Shown: piece by piece, positions 48,840-64,000 of the stretch | Position numbering within the stretch: position 1 is the stretch's first letter | How the letters are laid out: every line of letters begins with the position of its first letter | Assembly: GCF_050003625.1 (NCBI RefSeq) | Contig: NC_134399.1 | Location: 107,424,615 to 107,488,614 of the forward strand | DNA length: 64,000 bases | Direction: 5' to 3' | Source: Haematobia irritans | Lineage: Eukaryota > Arthropoda > Insecta > Diptera > Muscidae | The notes under the pieces: model-generated | Told to the model about the DNA's origin: nothing | Database searches by the model: none | What the model saw: the letters and a program-made list of their open reading frames with translations, nothing else | Translations under genes and position numbers: made by a program

Positions 48840-49520
48840 AAAAAAAAATAAAATTTTGACAAATTTTTCTATAGAATAACCTTTTGGCAAAATTTTCTAT
48901 AGAAATAAAATAGTGGCAAAATTTTCTATAGAAATAAAATGTTGACAAAATATTCTATAGAAATCAAATATTGACAACATTTTCTATAGAAATAAAATTT
49001 TGAAAAAATTTTCTATAGAAATAAAATTTTGACAAAATTTTCTATAGACATAAAATTTTGGCGCCACCGTGGTGCAATGGTTAGCATGCCCGCCTTGCAT
49101 ACACAAGGTCGTGGGTTCGATTTCTGTTACGACCGAACACCAAAAAGTTTTTCAGCGGTGGATTATCCCATCTCAGTAATGATGGTGACATTTCTGAGGG
49201 TTTCAAGGCTTCTCTAAGTGGTTTCACTGGAATGTGGTACGCCGTTCGGACTCGGCTATAAAAAGGAGGTCCATTGAGCTTAGCATGGAATCGGACAGCA
49301 CTCAGTGATAAGAGAGAAGTTCACCACTGTGGTATCACAATGGACTGAATAGTCTAAGTGAGCCTGATACATCGGGCTGCCACATAACCTAACCTAAAAT
49401 TTTGGCAACATTTCAAATACAGTGAAACCTCTCAAACGTGGACACTCTGAAACCCGGATTTAAGAATAAGTAATAAAATGTTGACACAATTTTCTATAGA
49501 AATACAATTTTCACAAGAAT
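48840..49520. repeat. 29-bp satellite array interrupted by a SINE
   Basis: About eight copies of the 29-bp unit (CTATAGAAATAAAATTTTGAC core) run from 48840 to 49062. They resume as decayed copies after 49406. The SINE at 49063-49394 splits one unit. Confidence 0.88.
49063..49394 (+). mobile_element. tRNA-derived SINE, full length, plus orientation, inserted in the satellite
   Basis: It starts GCCACCGTGGTGCAATGG (tRNA-like head with A box) and has GGGTTCGATTTCTG at the B box. It runs through the family body and ends CACATAACCTAACC. A 12-bp target duplication TAAAATTTTGGC at 49051-49062 and 49395-49406 is made of satellite sequence. The frame at 49029-49217 is SINE, not a gene. Confidence 0.92.
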
Positions 49521-50096
49521 TTGATGCAAAGCTTCAAACTAAGATTTTTTTTTAAATGTTGTAGATTTTTGAAAAAATTTTCTTCACATTTTGGTACGAG
49601 TGGCAACAGTGCCACATAAGTAATATGAGGCATATCGATTCACATTTTTATATACCCCCCATATAGATCGATCTCTTGATTTTAATTCTTCAGACACCGC
49701 AATTTTTATTTTTTTTTTTAATAAAAAAATCTAAATAAAATTTCTGTATTGTCAATTTGATGGCAAACTATTGGATTTTGAATGTTGAAAGTCCTAAGGT
49801 ACTGCAAGAGTAGAATAAAAAATATTTTACGTATTTCTTTTCAATAAAAAAAATTAAAGCTATCGAAATTTATTCAATTACTATATTACCGAACATCGTT
49901 TCCGGTATCGGCCAAAAATATCCACTCTAGACGGTCGAGCTCTAGACCACAATTACAAAAGTTTTTAATTCCAATTTATTTTTTCTTAAAAAAAGGATTT
50001 TTTCTAACATATAGAAAATATATATATTTTTTTTAATAAAAATAAATAAAATTCGACAAAAGAATTAACTCATTTGTATCATGTTGCAATTACGTA
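49521..50096. other. Intergenic stretch, no gene seen
   Basis: AT-rich, with a decayed terminus phrase GAGTGGCAACAGTGCC at about 49598 that could mark the end of an older element. No protein-like frame. Confidence 0.45.
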
Positions 50097-50281
50097 CAGT
50101 GAAACCTCTCATATGGGCACAGCACAGCAACGGTGGCCTCAATTTTATCCACATTTGGGAGGTGTCCACATATGACAAGTTAATTTTAATGTGATATTAT
50201 AGCAAAAGTCTCACGACAGCTGACCACTTTTGAGAGGAATGTAAGAGCTTGTAAGAGTGTCCAAGTTTGAGAGGTTTCAGT
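50097..50281. mobile_element. ~185-bp MITE with CAGTGAAACCTCTC ends
   Basis: The left end is CAGTGAAACCTCTCATATGG, just after GTA. The right end is CAAGTTTGAGAGGTTTCAGT, inverted. The interior contains TTTGGGAGGTGTCCACAT. Solo related ends occur at about 49424 and 46994. The preceding TA suits a Tc1/mariner-type MITE, which is inference. Confidence 0.7.
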
Positions 50282-52319
50282 TTATTTTAATTAGAGGTTT
50301 CTTCTGCTCAGAAGTGTGTCGAAGATGGTTAATTCGTTCGCCCAACTTTACTCCTTGAAGGAAATCGCAATTTTAATCCGTCTGTAATAAATCCGCTATT
50401 AAAACATATACAGGGTCCATTCTCATTCACAATATTTAGGCAAGAACGTGCAAAGTATTTAGGGAATTTGCTGTTTACATACGACGTTAATTAAAATTTC
50501 AATGATTTTTTTTAGAGTTTGTGACAATTGACCAAACTTTCTCTTACCAAAGACAAACAACGCAAATAAAAAAACGTTCTTTTTGGCTGGATCTTCAAAT
50601 GAAAACCCAGAAATTTTAATGATAATAATCATTGTTTCTGTAATTTTTATGTTTTTTCCTTTTGCTTTGAAATATAATGAAATTATTTAAAAGTAAATTC
50701 AGAAACAAATTTTGTTTTATGGTGTCTTAAGGGAGTGAGAAAATAATCTTAATAAAATATATTTTAAATGAATTTAAAGAAAATAATCTTAAAATTAATA
50801 TTTATGCCTTGACATTTTGTATTATAATAATAATAATGATGAGATAATAAAAAATAAGTTACTATTGATATAAAAAAAATGAATGGAAAAATAAAAATTT
50901 GCAAGTATGGTAATATTTCTCTATTGGGGAAACTATATTGCGAAATAATGAATAAATAGGTAAGTTGTGGTAAACACCAAAGATGTTGGAATTTCGTCTG
51001 TCTCGACTGCAATCAACACGCTGCTGCCGCACTATGACCAAGGATTGGATTTTATATTCTCTACTATTTTTAACGCGACTCCTTCAGCTATGGGGCAATA
51101 TTCTCTCGATGTTTGATGGTATTACGAGAATTGGTGAAGTGCAGTCCAGCCAGATCAAATGGTGCTTGTTACATTTTCCAACGAGGGGGATAAAACTTAT
51201 AAACTATTCTGAACCTTATGTTAATACAGCTACTTAAAATTTATATTTTGAATTTTCTAAATTCACTTCAAATCTAACATTGATGCATATTGTTTGCTAA
51301 TTATATTTGCTCTGTATATTATAATTGTTCTGGTTCCCTTCTTCCATGTACATTTTTATATTTTCTCCTTTAAAAGGGGGTAAGATGTAATGAAAAGAAG
51401 TTCTGTATGACCTCTTAAAAGTGGAAATTGATGGCAACACAAAATCTTTTTCCCCAAATTTTTGCGCTTTTCAAGCCATAGGTGGGGAGAAAGACTCAAA
51501 ATAATTTACAGTTTTAGTATCACCATTCACATATATGAAATACAAAACTATTATATTCCTTGAGACGATCGAAAGAAATCCCCAGTTTTGTTTTGCCCCC
51601 TGGGTGTGCTCAATTTTCCAATAACCCAAGAGGTCCAGTCATTTTTGTTTTGTTTTATCCATCGGCTAGTGCGCACGATTCTTTTAAAGATCTACCTTTG
51701 ATGCTTTCCCAAAGAATATATGAGTTGTAAGGTGTTGTCATTGTTTTTATTTGAATATTTATGGAAGGTCTAGAGATCGGATCCTTTTGCTATTGGATCG
51801 AACCATTTTCTTTTTTTTAACCAAGGTGTTATTTTTTCCATTTTATATAATCATCAAATCTTACATAGCTAGTAAATGTTTAATAATAATAAATCAATCA
51901 AATGATCATTTGTATATATATAGATGTATTTATATAAATGGGAGTTTCTTAAGATTTTTGCATTAGTTACTTACATATATAAATTGTATATATAATATTT
52001 ATATGTATTTACGGATTATTTGTTGCTGGGATTTTCTTATAGATATTAATTATTATTTTGATGTTTTGTTTTTCTCTTGTCAATATTAATTAATATTCTT
52101 ATTATATTGAATAAACGTGTATGATCTTGTATTTGTGGTTTGAATATCTTTGTTAATCTAAATTCAGAAAAATTCCATAAGATGTTATTTGGGAATTCTT
52201 CGATTCTCATTAATAAAATATTTGTTTTTTTTTTAAGTTTTGCATATAGTTATATTATTATTATAAATGATAAGATTTAAGAGAGATAATAATTAAAATG
52301 TATAAAAAGAAATGTAAAT
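50282..52319. other. Intergenic 2 kb between the DCXR-like and H3.3 genes, no recognised gene
   Basis: AT-rich. A frame at 50983-51237 on the plus strand (84 residues, MLEFRLSRLQSTRCC...) has less biased codons than its surroundings but matches no family I recognise and has no supporting signals. The part nearest 52320 is probably downstream flank of H3.3. Confidence 0.45.
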
Positions 52320-52325
52320 TTTATT
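52320..52325 (-). terminator. Polyadenylation signal of H3.3
   Basis: AATAAA on the minus strand, about 99 bp downstream of the H3.3 stop at 52424. H3.3 mRNAs are polyadenylated, unlike replication-dependent histone mRNAs, and no histone stem-loop was noticed here. Confidence 0.6.
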
Positions 52326-52423
52326 TTGTAAGTGCAGCTGTTTTTAGCTAGCATTGATATTTTAAAAATAATGTTGCGACGGCAGAAGTAGTCGGCCCCG
52401 ATAGTGTTGGCGGCAGATACTGC

Positions 52424-57060
<4,637 letters not shown>

Positions 57061-59789
57061 ATGCTTCCAATGTTACTTGCATTTTTACCAATTTACGAAA
57101 GTTGACTGTTGTCTCTATATTTGGACGTATCATCCAACAGGTTAGAAAGAGAAAGCAATATCTACATAGTTATAATATGCCTAGATACTATGGATTCTAC
57201 CTTTCTTTTTGTTTTTGTTTGATTTTACAGCTGTACCTATTTTCCGGGATTATACAATACATGGTTATTGCCTTAATACCCGTATGTACCTATGCTTTGT
57301 AGGGCAAAATAGAGCCACATTTTCACAAAAAGGACATCTTAGTAATACAGCTGTTTATTGTTTTTAGAAAATAAGAAGAATGTAAAAACATCTTGTGGCC
57401 ATGACATACGTCACACATAATGGTAAAACAACAAAACATCATTTTAGCGGGAAATTTGGCGGCAAAAAGGCATATTTATTTATGTACATAATTACTTATG
57501 TACATGGAAGTGAGTAAACATATGCGCCTTCCGATGTTAGTTTATAGATTTTTTGTACGATGAGTGGGAGAGGGTGTGGAATATAAAATCATTGCTTATT
57601 AATTCCAAGTCAACTGATGCCTTCTATTTGAAAGGTGGTCTGTCATTAAAGTCAACCAAATGTATCAAAAATAAATTTTTGCATAACTCAAATTTATTGA
57701 ATAATACTTAAGTGTTAATAGAAATGTGCCTGTACTATATGCGATTTTAGACAATTTTTCTTATTAAATGTTAAGGCAGTGTTCTCTCTTGCTTTCTGTC
57801 AACTTTGAATAAAATCGGTTTAAACATAAGAGTAATACGATAAAATTTTGTACTACGTTTTAATTTCTTCAATATGCAATAGCTATAGTTTTTCCTAAAA
57901 ATTGGTAAAATGTTGTCTTCCTCTATGGTGCGCATTGAAGGCCATGTTGTACTCGATAAGAATTTTAAAGAATTTGGTACATGTAAAGTAGTCGAGGTTT
58001 TGGTTAAAATTTTTTTTGGAAAGTAGAATTTTTAACCTGGAATTTTTAACATAGAATGTTATTATTTTTTAAAATAGTTTTTGAAATCATAAAAAGAAGC
58101 TATTTTGAAAAATTTTATCACCATATATTTTTGATTGGTTTCAGCATTACACCCTAAATCTAAATATATTTGGGATACCAAGTCTGAAATATTATCCTGC
58201 AATCGTTTTCGAATATTAATTTTCAATAGGTATGCTTTAGCCACGGAAGTTTGGCAATGGAATTTTTAGTACAAAATAATGGATTACAAATTCACAAAAA
58301 TGACTTTGTATATTATCTTATGGTTTGCTGGGGCTAACTTTATTAGAAATCGTATACACACTGTATTGAGTAAGCATGAAGTCAATTGGTAGTAAGCAAC
58401 CCCTGGACAACATGTATAAAAACAATTAGAGCAATACAATTCAAAACGTATGTAGAGGTAACAATGTCCTACACAATACAATTGAAAACAAATAATGAAG
58501 AAATAGAAACACAAAAGAGGGGGATGAATGGCTTAGCTCATTATAAAGGTTGAAAAAATCTTGGTTTGTTGCAAATATTTGGCGTTCGTGGAATAGTCCT
58601 ATTTATCTGGCAAATACCCTAATCGTTATACAACTGTACTATTTCATCCTTGTGCATATATCTACACAATATTAAGTGAACGAATTTATATAATAAGTGA
58701 CAATTTTCAGTATCATTTAATGAGTATAGTTTTGTAAGTTGATTCATGCTGTGTTCTTGGAAATTTCTTATTGAATTGACGCATAATGAAGCATCATGTA
58801 TCACTATGGAAATAAATCTATCGCTACATCCTCAAATAATGCATTTAAGATATATATCGTACCCCATACTGCTTGTTATATACAATAGCTATGTACATAC
58901 ATTAAGAACATGCGGCAAAAAGTAAAGATATGTCTTGGCGCACAAAATACATTTGACGAATACAAACATTCAACGAGTATCATAAGCCGTAAGCAAAGAG
59001 GGAGGAAGGGCATTGGTTGCAATAAAGGTAAAAATACATTTGTGGGACAAATATTCTTTATTTTGTCCGCCGAAAAAGAAAGAGGTCAGTTGTGAAAAAA
59101 AAAACTTCTTAAAGCAAATAGGGTTCAAATAAATTTTCCTTTTTAATACTCTATTCGAACCTATAAACTGTTAATGAATCATGAATACATACATCCTGTA
59201 CCTATAGTCCATTTGCAATGCTTAACATTGTTTTATGATAGGCAACAGTAATAAGTACAGTCAGTGAAGAATTAGATATAGTAAGATTCGATTCCATAGG
59301 AAGGTTTAAAACATTTTGCTTTTTTTTTTTTTTGCAATGTCTTCTAGAACAAAGTTGGAATCTCTAAACAATTTGTAATACTCTAGACATTTTTTTTATA
59401 CCAACATTACTTTCGTATCTGATATTATTTATCTTCCAATTTAGAGCGTGTTGAAATTTTCAAAATTTAATTTTTAAATTTTCCGGAAAAACATATTTTA
59501 AGAAGAAGCGCTATGATGTTTTAAATATAACAAACTTGATTTCATAATAATTCGATAAACATTTTAAGACGTACGAATTTTTTTCTGGTTGTTTCTTAAA
59601 AAGGTACAGTGCGCATTTAAGGGCCAATTATATCCATATTTATACATTTTTGTAATGAAGTATTTTTGAGAGAAACTACTAACATTCTCAATTAATATAT
59701 TTACTTAATAATACGTTTTTATACGCATGTTAACTGTAAGAGTTGCTGTCTGTAGTGCGAATTCCTTACATTTATTGTATTTTCTATAT
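57061..59789. other. 2.7 kb intergenic, no gene seen
   Basis: AT-rich single-copy-looking sequence. Frames at 57048-57302, 58284-58514 and 58910-59095 are short and match nothing I recognise. No repeats with clear ends were found. Confidence 0.5.
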
Positions 59790-60475
59790 TGAGATAGACA
59801 TGCTCATCAGGCAGCAATCAAGGCCTTGAATAATGCGAATAACGTCGAAGGTAGTCAGCCGCTGTCGCAGAGAACTCAGAGTTCTCGCTGAACAGCATAA
59901 TATAACTCTGTGCTGGGTACCTGGACTTTATGGAATAAAGGAGCAATGAGGAGGCAGGTGTACTGGCTAAGAAAGGTACACGCGGCATGGATAACATCGT
60001 CACGGACGTTTTTCCCCAGCTATGTTTATATACTTACAGGGTCAATGCTAAATAAGATGATCTGTGGAAGGAACGATGGACCTCCTCTGTGGGTTGCGAG
60101 CAGACCAAGCTGATATGGAACGACAAGAGTTATAGGAACTCAGGATTTCTAATGGCGACGAATAGAGGATTTGAGGCCCTTGATAGGCATCATAACGGGA
60201 CACAATACACTTGGGAAGCATATGGTAAGGATTGGCTTAATGGCCGATGATATTTGTAGATAGTGCCTTGACCCGGAGGCTACAGAAAACTTACCATTTT
60301 TCTGTGCCAGTGTCCGGCATTATCTTTTAGAAGAAATAAGATACTTTCAGGATATTACTGAGGTAGGGGACTGTAATTTAAAGGATATACTCGCCTTTAT
60401 CAAGAGAACCGTATAGGAGATGTGACCGACCAGGGCAGTATGGCAACAATGTTATTCTAAAATCTGAAGCTACAC
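59790..60475 (+). pseudogene. Decayed LINE (non-LTR retrotransposon) ORF2 3' end, RNase H region
   Basis: Frameshifted pieces read QAAIKALNNANNVEGSQPLS, then VPGLYGIKGNEEADVLAKKG, the RNase H signature of I/Jockey-group LINEs. Further on come YTWEAYGKDWLNG and LTIFLCQCPALSFRRNKIL, the zinc-knuckle-like C-terminal segment. Several in-frame stops and frameshifts are present and no 5' part remains. This is a dead fragment. Confidence 0.82.
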
Positions 60476-60607
60476 AGAAAATATTGTCTGAATATCTGAG
60501 ATATAAATTCCACACCCATTAACAAATGGGTTTAGAGCCAACTTAATAAAGCGACCGCAATAGGAAATAATTGATTTTCGTAGAGGGCAGCAACTACCAA
60601 GCTGGGG

Positions 60608-60795
60608 AGCCACGGTAATGCAATAGTTAGAACGTCCGCCCAAGTTTTTTGTAAGCTGCGATATACGAGTGATATTTATGAAAGCTTATCTCACCGTAAT
60701 GAGAAACGTAATTCGGACTTGGCTATAAAAAGATGTCCCTGCCATTGATCGAAATCGAATTTCACCAACTGTGGTAAAACAATGGAGTGCATATA
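60608..60795 (+). mobile_element. Old degenerate SINE copy
   Basis: GAGCCACGGTAATGCAATAG matches the SINE head. It is followed by decayed body phrases GTAATTCGGACTTGGCTATAAAAAG and TTTCACCAACTGTGGTA, truncated where the next MITE begins. Confidence 0.65.
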
Positions 60796-61326
60796 CACAG
60801 AAAAAAAATATCACCAAAATATTTCCAATTAAAAAGTTAATTGAAGTTGAATGTTTTTTCAATTAATAAATTAATTGATACAATTAACTTTTTAATCAAG
60901 GTAGAAACATTAGGTTAATTAAGTCAATGATTGAAAATTTTAAAATTTTTAATTAAAAAATTAATTGATAGAATTAACATTTTAATCAAATTCAGAAGAC
61001 TAAGTCAGTTAAAAAAAGTGATGAACATTTCTTAATCCAAATAAAAACTCTAAGCCAATTCAGAAAGTAATTGAAAATAGTTACCTTTTTAAATAAAAAA
61101 TTAATTGGGGTTTGCATTTAAAATCAATTAAATTTTTAATTGAATCAATTAAAAAATTAATTGAAAATTGCTAATGACATCAATTAATTTTTTAATCAAG
61201 AATTTTTTCTATGCCCAATTAAAACTGTGATTGATACTATCATTTTCGTGATTGAAGACATTTCAATTAAAAAATTAATTGGATCAATTAATTTCGTGAT
61301 TGAATCAGAAAATTTTTTTTTGTGTG
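60796..61326. mobile_element. AT-rich MITE (AATTAATT family), longest copy (~530 bp)
   Basis: It begins CACAGAAAAAAAATATCACC and ends CAGAAAATTTTTTTTTGTGTG. The inside is built of inverted AATTAAAAAATTAATTG modules; the left part resembles the 46568 copy and the right part is the reverse complement of the 43598/29901 type. It may be the fullest form of the family in the window. Confidence 0.75.
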
Positions 61327-61737
61327 TACCTACGGGTTGTTGTCCATGGTCGAATCGATGCTTACATTTCTAACAATTGTTTAGGTTAGGTTAGGCAAAT
61401 ATTATAGATTTGAGGAAGATGGGAGATTGGCTTGCGTCATACCAAATGTTGCATTTAATAGATTAGTTTAATACATGTTTGTAATCCTTTAGTTTTTATT
61501 TTTTAAATGAAAAATGTAATTTTCTTAATGAAACAATGTTAAATTTTAGACAACAACAAACAACATTACATTTTCCCCTTTATGGAAATTTATTTCGTGC
61601 TCTTAATTTCTTTTTATTTGCATTTTAATGCTATGTCAATACTTGTCGTATACGCGTTTGGTTCGAGTATTAAACTAATGTGGTAAATGGTTTGATGTGC
61701 TCAGTAGCCAATCTCCCATCTTCCTCTTCTATAATCT
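61327..61737. other. Intergenic stretch with a solo SINE tail
   Basis: GTTTAGGTTAGGTTAGGC at about 61380-61397 is a SINE-type tail with no recognisable body next to it. CAATCTCCCATCTTCCTC at about 61708 is the reverse complement of a phrase at about 61413, so the interval 61410-61730 has inverted flanks. No gene. Confidence 0.5.
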
Positions 61738-62309
61738 TTGAGGTTAGGTGGCAGCCCGATGTATCAGGCTCACTTAGACTATTCAGTCCATTGTGATACC
61801 AAATTGGTGAACTTCTCTCTTATCACTGAGTGCTGCCCGATTCCATGTTAAGCTCAATGACAAGGGACCTCATTTTTATCGCCGAGCCCGAACGGCGTTC
61901 CACATTGCAGTGAAACCACTTAGAGAAGCTTTGAAACCCTCAGCAATGTCACCAGCATTACTGAGGTGGGATAATCCACCGCTGAAAAACTTTTTGGTGT
62001 TCGGTCGAAGCAGTTTACAATTTGAAGTATGTTTCTATAAAATTACAGTTAATAGGCACATGTGGACTAATTCAAATCAAATATAAACCCCATTATTGGA
62101 TCACGGCTCGTTTCTTGGGAAACTCGAAGGAAAATATCATTAATATATTGTCTTATTACATGATGAAGACGGGAGGAAGGAAAGTATCTCAGTCGCATTA
62201 CTGATTTATTATTTGACAATGGTTGAACATTTATTAATGTTTTGTCGGAATCCTGTGTTGATCCTTGTCTCCCTTTCTTCGTCCAATCTATTGCACCATA
62301 GTGGCTCCC
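61738..62309 (-). mobile_element. SINE, minus orientation, split by a 280-bp insertion
   Basis: The tail and body run from GAGGTTAGGTGGCAGCCCG to TTTGGTGTTCGGTCGAAGCA at about 62011. The head reappears as TTGCACCATAGTGGCTCCC at about 62291-62309. The intervening 62012-62290 is not SINE and replaces or interrupts the B-box region. Confidence 0.8.
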
Positions 62310-64000
62310 AACATTATAACTTTCCGCCTAATCAAAACGCATACATGATGAATGAACAGCTGATGCATAAAAAAATCAATTAGTTTTATGAAATAACAAA
62401 AATGACGAGAACTTAAGATAACAACAAAACATAAAACGTGAGTAATTTTCCCGCGCGCAAATCTAGCATGGCGTAAAGTTTCAATAGCCAGGAATGAAAA
62501 AAAAATCGATTATATCGCATACACAGCCATCAACCGCCAAAAAACATTCCCCAATTACAATGGGATACACACACATTTAAAGCCGCGCGCACACAACCAG
62601 ATACATATACTCGCGCAATCACGAGCCATGAACAATTTCGCGACTAGCCAAACACAGAGAAGTGAAAAAAAGAAGATACACAAAACACATTTGTTGAGAC
62701 ACTTGAAAATTTGGAGATTTTGTAAAGTTTATAATAATTCAATTCGAAGGAATATATATAAAAATGTTCTTCCAACGAATTTGTCATCTCGAAATTTTTC
62801 TCACTATATCAATGTTTCCCTCTTAAAAATATGGGTTTTCTAATTGCGCACTATTGAAAAATAAAGGAATATGGTGTTCCAGTATTTTCTGCATTGGTAG
62901 ACGCCATTTTGATTTTTTCAGTCTGTCTGCAAAGAAATGGTAGCAGTATATTTTGTCTGGCACAATTTTTTTCCCCACTGATGCTGAAAACGTTGCCTCA
63001 TTTCATTCATTAGTTTCCATTACAACAACTCCAATATGAATTGCAAAATACTCGTAAAAATATACTTCCAATTTGAAGAATTTTTTTGTAGGCTAAAAAC
63101 AAATGCACCAAAAACCACTTACCTGTAATCAAAATTGATTTGTCAAAGATGTTTATGTTAGAAACTTTTTACACTATTTTTTTAAGCGCACCGAATGTCC
63201 GTTCACGACAACGAAAGACTTCAGAATGAACCTTTGCAATGTTCATGAACAAGAGTGAAGAGTACAGATAAATGTATAGATTTGTTTGTTTTTCTTCGTG
63301 TTGCCAGGTGGTATGAAATAGCGATAAAGTAAAATATTGATTTAGAGCTTTATAATTTTTTTTAAAGTTACGAAAATATCAGTTTTCTCTATAAGGGAAT
63401 ACATTATTTGGAATGGTGTAATCTTTTTAAGATATTAGTTTGTCTACATACCATAAAATTGAATTGTTTTATTTACATTTTACACAGTGGCAACACTTGT
63501 GCGAAAGAGACAACAATATTTGTATAGTCTTGTAGAATGTGGCAGCTGATTAATGTCTGGTTGGTAGCACTGAACTTAGCAGAGTTGTATTTGCAATTGG
63601 TTCGCATATTTTATGGCGCTTTCCCACTTGTTAGAACGTACTTGATTTATTGGACAAAATATGAGAGATGTTGGTTACACCATAATTCGCGATCGATGAA
63701 ATAATCGATACTACAGCTTATTACTATGATCGATGACGCATTTACCGATTTGTAACTAATTGCACACAATTTTTCTTAGCATTTGGTCACACAGACATTT
63801 CGTACATATAAACTGTAGTATGAACGGCGCATAATGAGCCATTCAGACTATAAGGTTATACGGACGGATATCGGTGGCTTCATTCTCTGGTTTTAAGCAT
63901 TTTAATATGGGATCTTTATAGATGTTTTGTTGAAATCCTATACAAGCCAGCTGATATTTCCCTATTGAAAATCTACTGACATTTATGAGAATTTCGATCA
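62310..64000. other. Right-hand 1.7 kb, no complete gene; possible promoter
   Basis: The segment 62440-62640 is richer in CG dinucleotides (CCCGCGCGC, AGCCGCGCGC, ACTCGCGCAATC) than the rest of the window. On the minus strand TTTTGATTACAG|GTAAGTGG at about 63123 is a strong splice donor following about 110 bp of non-coding sequence, as a 5' UTR exon would show. No coding exon was recognised; the frame at 62628-62843 has no family resemblance. A gene starting near here is possible, not shown. Confidence 0.3.

Noticed and set aside
49063..49135. A tRNA gene
   Set aside because: A-box and B-box-like motifs are present, but the same head heads several dispersed ~340-bp copies with target duplications, so it is the head of a SINE.
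49029..49217. A 62-residue open frame
   Set aside because: It starts in the 29-bp satellite and reads through the SINE head.
50983..51237. A small gene of 84 codons
   Set aside because: No family resemblance, no supporting splice or promoter signal, and length within chance for this composition. Kept only as an unproven frame.
61380..61397. Telomeric TTAGG repeats
   Set aside because: Only about three units, identical to SINE tails elsewhere in the window; dipterans lack TTAGG telomeres.

Overview
This window is nuclear DNA of a higher fly. The genes are split by short introns with GT-AG ends, the protein sequences look dipteran, and the non-coding DNA is AT-rich and full of transposon debris. 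Two repeats (a 29-bp unit containing CTATAGAAATAAAATTTTGAC-type sequence, and a tRNA-headed SINE of about 340 bp ending in TAACC units) resemble repeats I associate with muscid flies such as stable, horn or house flies. That placement is inference; no species can be fixed from sequence alone.

Layout: (1) 1-8973, minus strand: the 5' third of HERC2, a giant RCC1/HECT ubiquitin ligase, running off the left edge. (2) 8974-17014: no gene; nested DNA transposons, several with exact 8-bp target duplications, a SINE and tandem repeats. (3) 17015-18092, minus: Dnmt2, a two-exon tRNA-Asp cytosine-5 methyltransferase. (4) 18093-22082: divergent intergenic region between Dnmt2 and htk, mostly one complex duplicated repeat. 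(5) 22083-44122, plus: htk (hat-trick, the ARID4A/B orthologue), rebuilt here as five coding exons and 2498 residues. Its 12.3-kb intron 2 holds a complete antisense sulfite oxidase gene (26934-28763), a decayed intronless PDIA6-type disulfide isomerase copy (31024-31640) and two blocks of the 29-bp satellite. (6) 44710-47841, minus: a four-exon DCXR-type short-chain dehydrogenase, convergent with htk, with one GC-AG intron. (7) 47842-52423: no recognised gene; palindromes, satellite and a SINE. (8) 52424-56852, minus: histone H3.3, two coding exons split by a 4-kb intron that hosts a hAT-like element. (9) 56853-64000: no complete gene seen; a LINE RNase H remnant, SINE pieces, a long copy of an AT-rich MITE, and a CpG-richer stretch that may be a promoter.

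The genes are housekeeping or chromatin genes: HERC2 (ubiquitin signalling), Dnmt2 (tRNA modification), htk and H3.3 (chromatin), sulfite oxidase (mitochondrial sulfur catabolism) and DCXR (carbonyl/pentose metabolism). They form no shared pathway. I found no evidence of a wholly new biological system. The most unusual items are an exon fragment of htk re-inserted into a downstream htk intron between direct repeats, dozens of sense-strand AATAAA motifs in htk intron 2, a SINE whose tail is built of TTAGG-type units in a lineage that lost the TTAGG telomere, and a set of transposons whose exact ends and target duplications can be read directly.
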